A DNA stretch of 64,000 bases from Pleurodeles waltl (taxonomy: Eukaryota > Chordata > Amphibia > Caudata > Salamandridae). The stretch covers positions 1,053,382,554 through 1,053,446,553 of the forward strand of contig NC_090443.1 of the NCBI RefSeq assembly GCF_031143425.1, in the 5' to 3' direction. The translations under genes and the position numbers were made by a program. Below, piece after piece: positions 41,960-53,095 of this stretch; within the stretch, counting starts at the first letter, position 1, and each line of letters opens with the position of its first letter. The notes beneath the pieces are model-generated. The model was not told where the DNA came from. It made no database searches and saw nothing but the letters and a program-made list of their open reading frames with translations.

Positions 41960-42035
41960 TTCTTACTTGACCGTCAACACGTGTTTCATCCAGGGAGTAC
42001 CCCTGGATTTCATCAGGACCTTCCAAAATAATGTA
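41960..42035 (-). ncRNA. Hammerhead-like ribozyme, left arm
   Basis: Minus strand, 5' to 3': GGTC, CTGATGA (42016-42010), a stem II of AUCCAGGG/CCCUGGAU with a 5-nt loop and one extra A, GAAAC (41987-41983), a very short stem III ACAC/GUGU, U, then GAC that pairs with the leading GUC as stem I. Cleavage would follow UGUU. The tiny stem III and the extra A resemble the hammerheads reported in Penelope-like elements. Stem II is perfect in this copy. Confidence 0.72.
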
Positions 42036-43680
42036 TCAGTAAATAATGTATCTCTAATCAACATGAACATTATACTCCATATTACATTATTCATATTACA
42101 TTACTACATCTATGTCCAATAGTGGGAACAGTGCACATCAGATAACACGTGGTAAAATAACGTTACAGTTTCATTGAAATTATGAATTCGGAATAACGGT
42201 ATTCGTACAGGTCAGGCACGTTCATATATTAAATACCCATTTCTCATAGTGTTTATATCATATGTCCTAGTTAAATCTCTATTTCATTTCTAATATCACA
42301 TCTGATTAGCCTTTAAACATAATAAGTTGCTAATATAAAAATGGAAATACCTCTTTATCCAAAGCTGTAATCCACCTGCATCACTTTGTTTTATCTTATT
42401 TCTATGTTCTTCCACTTTGGCTAAAAATAAATAAATGAATATATATTTAACCAATGTAACTTATTAATCTGGAGCAAACATGTGTCATGAAATAATTTCC
42501 TTTTTATAGAACTCACCTCCCTTCCATATACCAGTTTCACTTATGTTATTTGCATCTCACTGCATGTTCCAAAGTATCTGTCACAAAAATGTCATAAGTC
42601 AACTAATTATCCTGTAATTACATATCTGCATGTATTTTACGTAAATAGTTATCGATTCCATTCACCTGTGTACAGACTTTCTCGACCGTGAGTACGCCAG
42701 CTGTTTATTTTCTTTTTCCAAACCGAGTTCAGCCGACTCGGTCGTATTTAAACGCCACACTTGCTCCATGGAGATAAACAACGGACTACACAGTCCCTCA
42801 TACCCATATAGAGTAAAAATAGAAAACGGACTGTTTCTTAATTCATCTATTCCCCTACCCGACCTTCTCGTGTGAACGAATACCTCCCCTGTTTCCTATT
42901 ATCAAATATTTTATCACCGCGCCGATCGTACGCGAGTGAGCAAACTATTTGTTTTCTTTATTTTAATTTGAATTTGCCCGACTCAGCCTTATTTAAACAC
43001 CAGGGTTATTCCATAAAACTAAACAACAGACTACACATTCCCTCCTATCCACATAAAATGAAAATAGAAAGTGGACCTTCTTCCCCCATTAATGCAATTA
43101 TCTTTCCCGATCTACTTGTGTATACTCCCTATTTTTCAGCCTCAGTTTCCAAATAATTTCCTCTTACGCCAGTTATATCTTAATTCGAGTAGCCTACTTG
43201 TAATCTTTACGATAATTCTCGACTATAGATAGAACTCTACATATATATCATCAACAGATGTCTAAAAAGGAATGGGATGACCTAAATCTTCCAACCCTTC
43301 CAAAAACTATAGAGCTATTCCACATATAGATAATTAAAGGAATTTGAGTGTAGGTTTTTTTATATAAGTGACTAGAGTTCCATTGTAAAGTCCTAATAAT
43401 CATTCTAAAATGAACCGAAAATTCATAATCAGGAGATACTCTAAAACCTAATATCACATCACATATCTATTCATGTTAATTCTCCCCAAGAAAGTATTCC
43501 ATCTCGCAATCGGTATTCAACCCTTGATCTACCGCTCCTAATCTCATAATCCATGTTGACTCCCTCCTACGCAGGGCCAATTCTCTGTTACCCCCTCTAG
43601 GATTTACTTCGCAATGATCAAAACCAAAAAATCTAAATGTTTTATGGTTTCCTTGTGCATCACAAACTTTCATGTGAGAA

Positions 43681-43725
43681 GCTATTGGATACCTCTCATC
43701 TTCCTGCCTAATTGCTCTCCAATGT
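43681..43725. other. Spacer at the centre of the palindrome
   Basis: Unpaired 45 nt between the arms (GCTATTGGATACCTCTC...). Just outside, TTCATGTGAGAA pairs with TTCTCACATGAA. It marks the 5'-to-5' junction of the two copies, so it could be filler from template switching or the true 5' end of one copy. Confidence 0.8.
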
Positions 43726-45362
43726 TTCTCACATGAAAGTTTGTGATGCTCAAGGAAACCATAAAACATTTAGATTTTTTGGTTTTGATCATTGCAAAGT
43801 AAATCCTAGAGGGGGTAACAGAGAATTGGCCCTTCGTAGGAGAGAGTAAACATGGATAATGAGATTAGGAGCGGTAGTACAAGGGTTGAATACCGATTAC
43901 GAGATGGAATACTTTCTTGGGGACAATTAACATGATTAGATATCTGATGTGATATTAGGTTTTAGAGTATCTCCTGATTATGAATTTTCGGTTCATTTTA
44001 GAATGATTATTAGGAATTTACAATGGTACTCCAGTCACTTATATAAAAAACCTACACTCAAATTCCTTTAATTATCTATATGTGGAATAGCTCTATAGTT
44101 TTTGGAAGGGTTGGAAGATTTAGGTCATCCCATTCCTTTTTAGACATCTGTTGATGATATATATGTAGAGTTCTATCTATAGTCGAGAATGATCGTAAAG
44201 GTTACATGTAGGCTACTCGAATTAAGATATAACTGGCGTAAGAGGAAATTATTTGGAAACTGAGGCTGAAAAATAGGGAGTATACACAAGTAGATCGGGA
44301 AAGATAATTGCATTAATGGAGGAAGAAGGTCCGCTTTCTATTTTCATTTTATGTGGATAGGAGGGAATGTGTAGTCTGTTGTTTAGTTTTATGGAATAAC
44401 CCTGGTGTTTAAATAAGGCTGAGTCGGGCAAATTCGAATGAACATAAAGAAAACAAATTGTTTGCTCACTCGCGTACGATCGGCGCAGTGATAAAATATT
44501 TGATAATAGGAAACAGGGGAGGTATTCGTTCACACGAGAAGGTCGGGTAGGGGAATAGATGAATTAAGAAACAGTCCATTTTCTATTTTTACTCTATATG
44601 GGTATGAGGGACTGTGTAGTCCGTTGTTTATCTCCATGGAGCAAGTGTGGCGTTTAATACGACCGAGTCGGCTGAACTCAGTTTGGAAAAAGAAAATAAA
44701 CAGCTGGCGTACTCGCGGTCGAGAAAGTCTGTACACAGGTAGGAGGAGAATGGAATCGATAACTACGTAAAATACATGCAGATATGTAATTACAGGATAA
44801 TTAGTTGACTTATGACATTTTTGTGACAGATACTTTTGAACATGCAGTGAGATGCAAATAACATAAGTGAAACTGTCATATGGAAGGGAGGTGAGTTCTA
44901 TAAAAAGGAAATTATTTCATGACACATGTTTGCTCAAGATTAATAAGTTACATTGGTTACATGTATATTCATTTATTTATTTTTAGCCAAAGTGGAAGTA
45001 CATAGAAATAAGATAAAACAAAGTGATGTAGGTGGATTACAGCTTTGGATAAAGAGGTATTTCCATTTTTATATTAGCAATTTATTATGTTTAAAGGCTA
45101 ATCAGATGTGATATTAGAAATGAAATAGAGATTTAACTAGGACATATGATATAAACACTATGAGAAATGGGTATTTAATATATGAACGTGCCTGACCTGT
45201 ACGAATACTGTTATTCTGAATTCATAATTTCAATGAAACTGTAATGTTATTTTACCACGTGTTATCTGATGTGCACAGTTCCCACTATTGGACATAGATG
45301 TAGTAATGTAATATGGAGTATAATGTTCTTGTTGATTAGAGATACATTATTTACTGATACAT

Positions 45363-45440
45363 TATTTTGGAAGGTCCTGATGAAATCCAGGGGTACTCCC
45401 CGGATGAAACACGTGTTGACGGTCAAGTAAAAAGGACAAG
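45363..45440 (+). ncRNA. Hammerhead-like ribozyme, right arm
   Basis: Plus-strand counterpart: CTGATGA 45377-45383, GAAAC 45406-45410, then ACGTGTTGAC. It differs from the left copy by one base in stem II (CCCCGGAT for CCCTGGAT), which makes an A/C mismatch in the middle of the stem. Confidence 0.65.
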
Positions 45441-45803
45441 TAAGAGATTATTGAGGACGGAAAATTAAGAGACTATTGAGAACTCGGATGTAAAGATTCA
45501 CAAGATAATTTATGGAACATCAAGAAATGAAATTGCTTGATATATGATGGATTGGAAAGAGCTTTTGGAATTATGAACTTGATATTTTGAAAAAATTATC
45601 GGAGGAATATACAATTTGGACTGCTGATTTTCGGTTTGAGACTGATTACTGACTCTAATTTGGAATTTTAATTGATGTATACAGTATGTTACTATCTGAT
45701 TTGTGGAAATATATAATTGGGGAAATCCTGTTTAATATAATTACATTTGTTGCGTACTAATTTTTATACGTGTGCCTTCACATTTTGTGCCCAGGTAGTG
45801 GAA

Positions 45804-46899
45804 TAAGGGGAGCCTTTGGAGTGCCACCAGTCTTGCCACTGGCTTGGCAGGCCACGCAAGACTTACAAAAATCTTTTGTGTCCTCTGACATTCTAGGCCA
45901 GTGCAACAGTGGGACAAGCCTTTCCCATGTTTTAACCTGACCCAAATGTCCAGCCAAAGGAATGTCATGTGCCAGAGTTAGGAGGAACTCTCTGTACTGC
46001 AGGGGAATGACCAATCTCCTGGCTGCTCAAGGTTTTGGGTCCCTTGCCTCTGTGTACAAGAGGTTGTCCTCCCAGTAAACTCTATGTGAGTCACTGACAT
46101 CCCCATTTTGCTGCTTGACAGCTTGCTGTCTGAGACCCTGTAATGTGGGACAGGATTGCTGTGCCACACTCAGCTCTTCCCTGGCAGCCCCCCCTCCACC
46201 CAAAAGCTCAGCAGTGTCTGCTGCCAGCTCATCTGGTGAAGGTTCTGCACAGTGAGGAAATTCTTCTTCCTCAGAAGGAGAATCATCTGTAGAGGGAGGG
46301 ATAGTGGGTAGGGATTTACCCTTGCTACCCCTAGCTTTAGGGAGCACTTGGTCCATTGTTCCAGGATCCAAGTCACCCTGTCCTTTTTGCTTTTTGGCCT
46401 GAGCCCTGGTTAAAGCAAAAATATGCCCAGGAATGCCCAACATTGCTGCATGAGCCTCCAACTCCACTTCTGCCCAAGCTGATGTCTCTAAACCATTTCC
46501 TAGTAGACAGTCTACAGGTAAATCTGAAGCAACCACAACTTTCTTTGGACCAGTAACCCCCCTCCCCCAGTTGAGATTCACAACAGCCATGGGGTGGCTG
46601 AGTGTTGTTATGAGCGTCTGTCACTTGGTACTGGTGACTAAGTAGGTGTTGTTCAGGGTGTACCAGTTTCTCTATTACCATGGTAACACTGGCACCTGTG
46701 TCCCTGTAGGCCTGAACCTCAACACCATTGATTAGGGGAAGTTGCTTGTACTTATCCATATTAAGGGTACAAGCAACCAAGGTGGCCAAATCAATGGCAC
46801 CTTCAGAGACTAGCACAGCCTCTGTGGTCTCCCTAACAAGACCAACCCCAACTAAATTACCAAAAGTGAGCCCAGCTACTCCCTTGGATTGGCTACTCT
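45804..46899 (-). pseudogene. pol: pol, protease and integrase zinc-binding part
   Basis: Minus strand from 46899: a segment ending in the protease motif YRDTGASVTMV (about 46700), then a shifted frame (MAVVNLNWGRGVTGPKKVVV) with an acidic linker (PSEEEEFPHC), and the integrase HHCC part: LAHDIPLAGHLGQVKTW, FCKSCVACQASGK, PLIPLP. An in-frame TGA at 46029-46027 and a frameshift near 46580 break it. The residues PLIPLP continue as VVGVPFERVG at 41449 when the palindromic element is removed. Protease, then integrase, then RT is the observed order. Confidence 0.88.
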
Positions 46900-49602
46900 C
46901 CAGTATTGGATCTTTCATAGATTCACATGCTTGAATCATCCCCGTCGTCGAGGTGGGAGCCTCACGGTAAGTTTTAAATACATAAAGCAGTAAGTCAGTA
47001 AGTTTAATACCAGTAGGCCTCAGTAGGCCTCAGTAGGGCTCATAGGGTATTTTACAGTCTATCCACTTTGTTTTGTGAAAAGACCCAAACTTTAGTGTCA
47101 ACTAATCAGGATTCAGCCCGTCCCAAACAACCAACAGAGGCTGAATTCCCTCAGATTTTCTACCGCACGTCATGTGAAGGGAGTCTCCCTGAGCTCTGCT
47201 CAGTTTACCTTATTTCTGACTGAAAATTGTTTCTCTCAGGAAACTAGCTTTACAGCTTTATTATGTCTGAAAAGACAAAAAAGGGCCTGTTCAGAGACTG
47301 TGACAGTTGTGGGAAGAAGAGACTGCATGTTGATGACCCCCACAAGAAATGCATCTACTGCCTCCATCCAGACCACAAGGTGAGAGACTGCAAGATCTGT
47401 CGCACCTTTAGTCAAAAAACCCTCAAGGACCGTGAGGGTAGACTTCTCTTATGGCTGCAAAAACAGAAAGCCATGGAGCATCGTTCCTCAGATGAAAGTG
47501 AAGCGTCATCTCATGCTTCTCACCCTCAGAAAAGAAAAGGTGAGAGAGGGAGAGTGTCTGATTAGCCACCAAGGAAGATGCCCAAGAAGATAAAACAAGT
47601 CTCTACTGAGACAAAAAAGGATGTTTCCCATTCAGAGACACTTAAAAATTTGCCAACAAAGGTTCATTCAGAGCCTACTACACCTTTGCGTAGGAAAAGC
47701 ACCTAAAAAAAGACATCCCTGTCTCTGTCACCCCAGAAAGAGCCAGAAAAAGTCTCTTCAGGGAAAAAACACCCGTTGACGACCACCCCGTCGACGATGG
47801 TGTCGACGGTGACATCTACTACAGTGTCGTCGACATTCATAACAGGGGTCTCACCGATGATCATGACATCGTCGCCGTTATCATCGACGACGATAATTAC
47901 GTCAAAAATATTTAAAAAGGCTTCGTCGGCAAACACATCGTCGACAGCGGTGGCCTCCTGGGTCCACCAATCGACCAGGGCACTCCCGTCTATGAAGCAC
48001 CTCTCAATGAGGTTTAAGAAGGCACCGCCGACGACGGCACCTACGGAGTATCCGTTGACGAAACAACGGTCGACGAAGACACCGTCGACGAAGGAACCGC
48101 CGACAAAAACACCGTCAGTGACGGATCCGTCGACGAGGGAACCGTCGACAATCATATCGTCCACAGCATTGGCAATGTATAGACCATCGACCTTCCTGGA
48201 TACTCCACCGCACCAATCGTCAACTAGTCTGCCTTATCCTCAGGACGACTCCACCAGGTTCTTACCCCTTTCACTTATCACCATGGGGGACAAAGCTTCT
48301 GATATTCTGCCAATGCATACCTCCCCAAGCAAGGTATTGCCATACCCCCCACAACATCTCTTAGATGATGATGAGGATGATCAATACTCCCAAAACAAGG
48401 GAATGTTTGGGGCAGCTAGTAGCCCGTCTCAACTCCATGTCAAGTGCCATGATTTTGATGATGAGGACGAACAGCAGTACCAGCCTAGTTATACCTCAAC
48501 ATCCTACCCACAGGCAGAACAACAATCGCCCCTCTCCATGCCTAGCACACTAGTAGCGGACCTACAATATATGCTTAATGACTACTATAAAAGGTTTCCA
48601 CCATCAACGCAGACCACGCCACCTAGACCTGAAAGCTACCAGACACCTCGTCAGACCCAGACTACTAATCTTCCGGAAACACCACAGGCTAGCATACCGG
48701 TAACTAGCCAAACGCAGGAAGCTCATCCCTCGTCAGACGACGAAAGGGAAGAGGGTGAACTAAGAGATTCTGCAACTAGTAAATGGGATGATTATCTCGT
48801 CCCCACACCATCTCCACCTCCAGCAGGTCCAGTAGATTCGCCTCCGGATGACATAGAAGGTTTTCATAATCTGATAGAGAGAGCGGCAAAGCGTTTTGGC
48901 CTTTCAATTGTCTCTCATGAAACAGAGTGTTTTCTGTACGACTTCAAAGAGCCATCAAAGAGATCGGTAAGAGCTATACCCATAGTAGATTTCTTATGGC
49001 AGGAGGGTTTCAAGGCAATGAAAAATCCTGCAACAGTGCCTTCAAAAATGCCAAGATTAGAGAAGAAGTACAAGGCCCCAGATGATTCTCCGGCCTGTTT
49101 GGTGTCACAGCCAAAACCTGATTTGGTGATATCACAAGCGGCGCAGCGACGTTCCAGAAACCCCTCCGCACCTACAGCATCTCCCCCAGACAAGGAAGGG
49201 AGGAGATTAGACAACATCGGTAAAAAATTCTCCTCTGTAGCAATGGTCACAGTTAAGGTGGCTAACTCCCTCGCCATCCTGGGAAGATATGATCGCCAAA
49301 TGTGGGCAGACATGTCTGCTTTTTTGGATCTCCTGCCAGAGGACGTCAAGGTGGAAGCAAAAAAGGTGTTGCAGGAGGGAGAAAGGGTTGCCGCAGAGAT
49401 TATAGACAGCGCAATAGACATTTCTCTAACTGGCTTCAGGCAATTGGCTGGCGCAGCAGTCCTGAGCAGGCAAGGATGGCTAAAGGCCACATCATTTCGA
49501 CCGGAAGTCCAGAGTCGCGTTCTCAACATGCCTTTTGATGGAGAGAGTTTGTTTGGGAAGCATGTCGACAACATGTTACAAGCCATCAAAACTGATACAG
49601 AT
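46897..49602 (+). mobile_element. DIRS-type retrotransposon fragment 2
   Basis: Begins CTCTCCAGTATTGGATC like fragment 1, with the same leader and gag start. It replaces the gag region of the LTR element and stops abruptly inside its own gag at about 49602, where LTR sequence begins. Its tyrosine recombinase, RT and methyltransferase regions are absent. Salamander genomes are rich in DIRS elements. Confidence 0.85.
47263..49602 (+). pseudogene. DIRS gag-like protein, 3' truncated, two in-frame stops
   Basis: One continuous frame from MSEKTKKGLFRDCDSCGKKR. It starts with a zinc-binding domain (CDSCGKKRLH, KCIYCLHPDHKVRDCKIC), goes on to a long Ser/Thr/Pro-rich low-complexity region rich in GTCGAC-like codons (47776-48200), an acidic region (LDDDEDDQYSQ), and the conserved C-terminal core (DDIEGFHNLIERAAKRFGL; LPEDVKVEAKKVLQEGERVA; FRQLAGAAVLSRQGWLKATS; FDGESLFGKHVD). 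Stops are TAG at 47563-47565 and a TAA near 47704. After AIKTDTD the frame runs into LTR sequence. Probable role in the parent element: binding its RNA and forming particles. Confidence 0.82.
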
Positions 49603-52373
49603 ATACTAAAAATAAAGGTACTTTATTTTTATGACAATATGCCAAAAGTATCTCAGTCAGTACCCTCAGTATGAGGATGCCAAATATAAGCAAGATATAT
49701 GTACACAATACCAAAAATATGCAGTAATAGCAAAAGGAAGTAATGCAAGCAGTGTAAAGTTACAATAGATTGCAATAGGTGCACATAGGTATAGGAGCAA
49801 CACAAACCATATACTCCAAAAGTGGAATGCGAACCACAAATGGACCCCAAGCCTATGAGAGCTTGTAGAGGGTCGCTGGGGCTGTAAGAAAACAGTGAGG
49901 GTTAGAAAAATAGCCCACCCCAAGACCCTGTAAGGTAGGTGTAAAGTGCACCTACAACCCCCAGAGAGCACAGAAGTCGTGATAGGGGGATTCTGCAAGG
50001 AAAACCAACACCAGCAATGCAACAACAGTGGATTTCTGGACCTGAGTACCTGTAAGACAAGGGGACCAAGTCCAAGAGTCGCGACAGTGTCGAGAGTGGG
50101 CAGGAGCCAGGAAATGCCAGCTGAGGGTGCAAGGAAGTTGCCACTGGATGGAAGAAGCTTGGTGTTTTGCAAGAACGAAGAGGACTAGGACATTCCCCTT
50201 TGGAGGATGGATGTCCCACGTCGTGAAGAAGCTTGCAGAGGGGTTCCCATGCAGAAAGACCGCAAACAAGCCTTGCTAGCTGCAAGGGTCGCGGTTAGGG
50301 TTTTTGGATGCTGCTGTGTCCCAGGAGGGACCAGGATGTCGCCACTTGGATGAGGAGACAGAGGGGGCGCCCAGCAAGTCAGGGAGCCCTCATAGAAGCA
50401 GGCAGCACCCGCAGAAGTACCGGAACAGGCACTTAGAAGAGGAGTGAACCGGAGTCCAACCGAAGTCACAAAAGGGAGTCCCACGACGCCGGAGGACAAC
50501 GCAGAAGGTTGTGCACTGCAGGTTAGAGTGTCGGGGACCGAGGCTTGGCTGTGCACGAAGGAAATCCTGGAAGAGTGCACAGGAGCCGGAGCAGCTGCAA
50601 ATCACGCAGTACCCAGCAATGCAGTCTAGCGTGGGGAGGCAAGGACTTACCTCCACCAAACTTGGACTGAAGAGTCACTGGACTGTGGGAGTCACTTGGA
50701 CAGAGTTGCTGAGTTCCAGGGACCACGCTCGTCGTGCTGAGAGGGGACCCAGAGGACCGGCGATGCAGTCTTTTGTTGCCTGCGGTTACAGAGGGAAGAT
50801 TCCGTCGACCCACGGGAGATTTCTTCAGAGCTCCTGGTGCAAGAAGGAGGCAGGCTACCCCCAGAGCATGCACCACCAGGAAACAGGCGAGAAAGCCGGC
50901 AGGATGAAGTAATACAAGGTTGCAGTAGTCGTCTTTGCTACTTTGTTGCGGTTTTGCAGGCGTCCTGAGCAGTCAGCGGTCGATCCTTTGGCAGAAGGTG
51001 AAGAGGGAGATGCAGAGGAACTCTGGGGAGCTCTTGCATTCGGTATCTGAAGAATTCCCCAAAGCAGAGACCCTAAGTAGCCAGAAAAGGAGGTTTGGCT
51101 ACCTAGGAAGGAGGATAGGCTAGTAAGAAAGGTAAGAGCCTATCAGAAGGAGTGTCTGACGTCACCTGATGGCACTGGCCACTCAGAGCAGTCCAGTGTC
51201 CCAGCAACACCTCTGTTTCCAAGATGGCAGAGGTCTGGGGCACACTGGAGGAGCTCTGGGCACCTCCCCTGGGAAGTGCAGGTCAGCGGAGTGGTCACTC
51301 CCCTTTCCTTTGTCCAGTTTCGCGCCAGAGCAGGGCTGGGGGATCCCTAAACCGGTGTAGACTGGCTTATGCAGAGATGGGCAGCATCTGTGCCCATCAA
51401 AGCATTTCCAGAGGCTGGGGAAGGCTACTCCTCCCCAGCCATCACACCTATTTCCAAAGGGAGAGGGTGTCACACCCTCTCTCAGAGGAAATCCTTTGTT
51501 CTGCCTTCCTGGGCCAGGGCTGCCTGGACCCCAGGAGGGCAGAAACCTGTCTGAGGGGTTGGCAGCAGCTGCAGTGGAGACCCCGGAAAGGCAGTTTGGC
51601 AGTACCCGGGTTCTGTGCTAGAGACCCGGGGGAACATGGAAATGTCTCCCCAATGCCAGAATGGCATTGGGGTGACAATTCCATGATCTTAGACATGTTA
51701 CATGGCCATGTTCGCAGTTACCATTGTGACGCTATACATAGGTAGTGACCTATGTATAGTGCACACGTGTAATGGTGTCCCCGCACTCACAAAGTCTGGG
51801 GAATTTGCCCTGAACAATGTGGGGGCACCTTGGCTAGTGCCAGGGTGCCCACACACTAAGTAACTTTGCACCCAACCTTCACCAGGTGAAGGTTAGACAT
51901 ATAGGTGACTTATAAGTTACTGAAGTGCAGTGGTAAATGGCTGTGAATTAACGTGGACGTTATTTCACTCAGGCTGCACTGGCAGGCCTGTGTAAGAATA
52001 GTCAGATCTCCCTATGGGTGGCAAAAGAAATGCTGCAGCCCATAGGGATCTCCTGGAACCCCAATACCCTGGGTACCTCAGTACCATATACTAGGGAATT
52101 ATAAGGGTGTTCCAGTATGCCAATGTGAATTGGTGAAATTGGTCACTAGCCTGTTAGTGACAATTTAGAAAGCAGAGAGAGCATAACCACTGAGGTTCTG
52201 GTTAGCAGAGCCTCAGTGAGACATTTAGTCATCACACAGGGAAGACATACAGGGCACATACGTATGAGCACTGGGGCCCTGCCTGGCAGGGTCCCAGTGA
52301 CACACAGACTAAAACAACATATATACAGTGAAATATGGGGGTAACATGCCAGGCAAGATGGTACTTTCCTACA
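49603..52373 (-). repeat. Right (5') LTR, missing its inner 225 bp
   Basis: Nearly identical to the left LTR from CAGATATA...TAAAAATAAAG onwards, and ends CCTACA at 52373. It contains the uninterrupted site GACAATATGCC where Harbinger B sits in the other LTR. The hairpin at 51732-51759 (CTATACATAGGT arms) is conserved; the long hairpin at 51640-51690 has lost pairing by several changes. Confidence 0.92.
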
Positions 52374-52375
52374 AT

Positions 52376-52480
52376 ATCCTGACCAACTTCCTCAGAGAGG
52401 GGAGGAGAGTGATGGTGATGATGAGGAAGGGGAAGATGTCAATTCCAGGACCCAACTGCTAGAACTCTACTTCCAGTAAC
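52376..52480 (+). pseudogene. HARBI1-like transposase of Harbinger E, 3' end
   Basis: Continues the frame broken at 26321: after VDGAVY comes PDQLPQRGEESDGDDEEGED and the end QLLELYFQ followed by TAA. The acidic tail and the YFQ end match copies A and B. Confirms the insertion point of the LTR element. Confidence 0.88.
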
Positions 52481-53095
52481 TATGTGGGACTAAGGGCTGA
52501 CATTGGTGTTTGTGACACATACTGTCAGTGTGCTTGGTCATCTAGGTGGGGTTTGAATCTACTATTTGCAACTGGGTCCAGGTCTGCATGGTACCAAATA
52601 CAATTTAGTGCTTTTTTTGGACAACATTTAGGCACACAGGTGTACTTTCATGCTACGCATTACCAATAAAGTAGTTATCAGCCAGTTGCATCCATACTTC
52701 GTTCACACATTATGACAGGGGACAGTGTTACAGGTGTGACATGGGTTTTATTGGTGGCAGGGATTGAGTTGTGCAATTTACAGTGATCGCAGCTGATCAT
52801 GGGTGGTTGTCCCCAATGCCAACATGGTGGCAGCCCCGTTGGTAGTACTGATGGGTCCATCAATGCTTACATGAGTTCTTATTGATTGTTAGCACTGTTT
52901 GGTGGTTGATTGTGTGGGATGGTTGATGTGCAGATTGTTGCAGAGTTACTTCTTGAAGGGGGCCTTGTTTTTGGTAGGGGTTCCAGTCCCATATCTTGTC
53001 CTGAGGGTCCGTTTGGGCGCCTGCTGTTGACCCATAGGGAATGACATGGTTCATCCTTGTGTTTTCTCTGAGGGTAGTTCCTGGGATGTTGCTGC

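Larger units (their letters stand above)
41450..45803. mobile_element. Head-to-head palindromic element with two hammerhead-like ribozymes
   Basis: Insertion 41461-45792 (4332 bp), flanked by AGGTAGTGGAA (41450-41460 and 45793-45803), inside the integrase gene. Two arms, 41612-43680 and 43726-45786, are inverted copies that match nearly throughout, with a 45-nt spacer. The left arm has 151 extra bases at its outer end. Each arm carries a hammerhead-like motif reading outward. No coding region was recognised; frames of up to 97 codons are mirrored in both arms. The ribozyme type and variable-length duplication suggest a Penelope-type or retrozyme-like retroelement inserted as an inverted dimer. 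Confidence 0.85.
26317..52378 (-). mobile_element. Ty3-like LTR retrotransposon with integrase before RT (Gmr1-like order)
   Basis: Element 26322-52373 on the minus strand, flanked by ATATC (26317-26321 and 52374-52378). LTRs begin TGTAGG and end CCTACA. Next to the left LTR is a G-rich polypurine tract (minus strand). Domain order on the minus strand is protease, integrase, reverse transcriptase, RNase H. That order, Copia-like in a Ty3-type element, is known from the Gmr1 group of deuterostomes. Removing Harbinger B, the palindromic element and DIRS fragment 2 leaves about 9.5 kb. Gag, the primer site and about 225 bp of one LTR are missing. Confidence 0.9.

Noticed and set aside
42872..44533. 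Open frames of 94-97 codons in the palindrome arms as possible genes
   Set aside because: They are mirror images of each other, contain no recognisable domain, and lie in AT-rich sequence where such lengths occur by chance.
41450..45803. The palindrome as a pure assembly artefact (hairpin read)
   Set aside because: The arms differ at scattered bases, the outer ends are unequal, and an 11-bp target duplication flanks the unit. An artefact would not create these. Long-read support is still worth checking.
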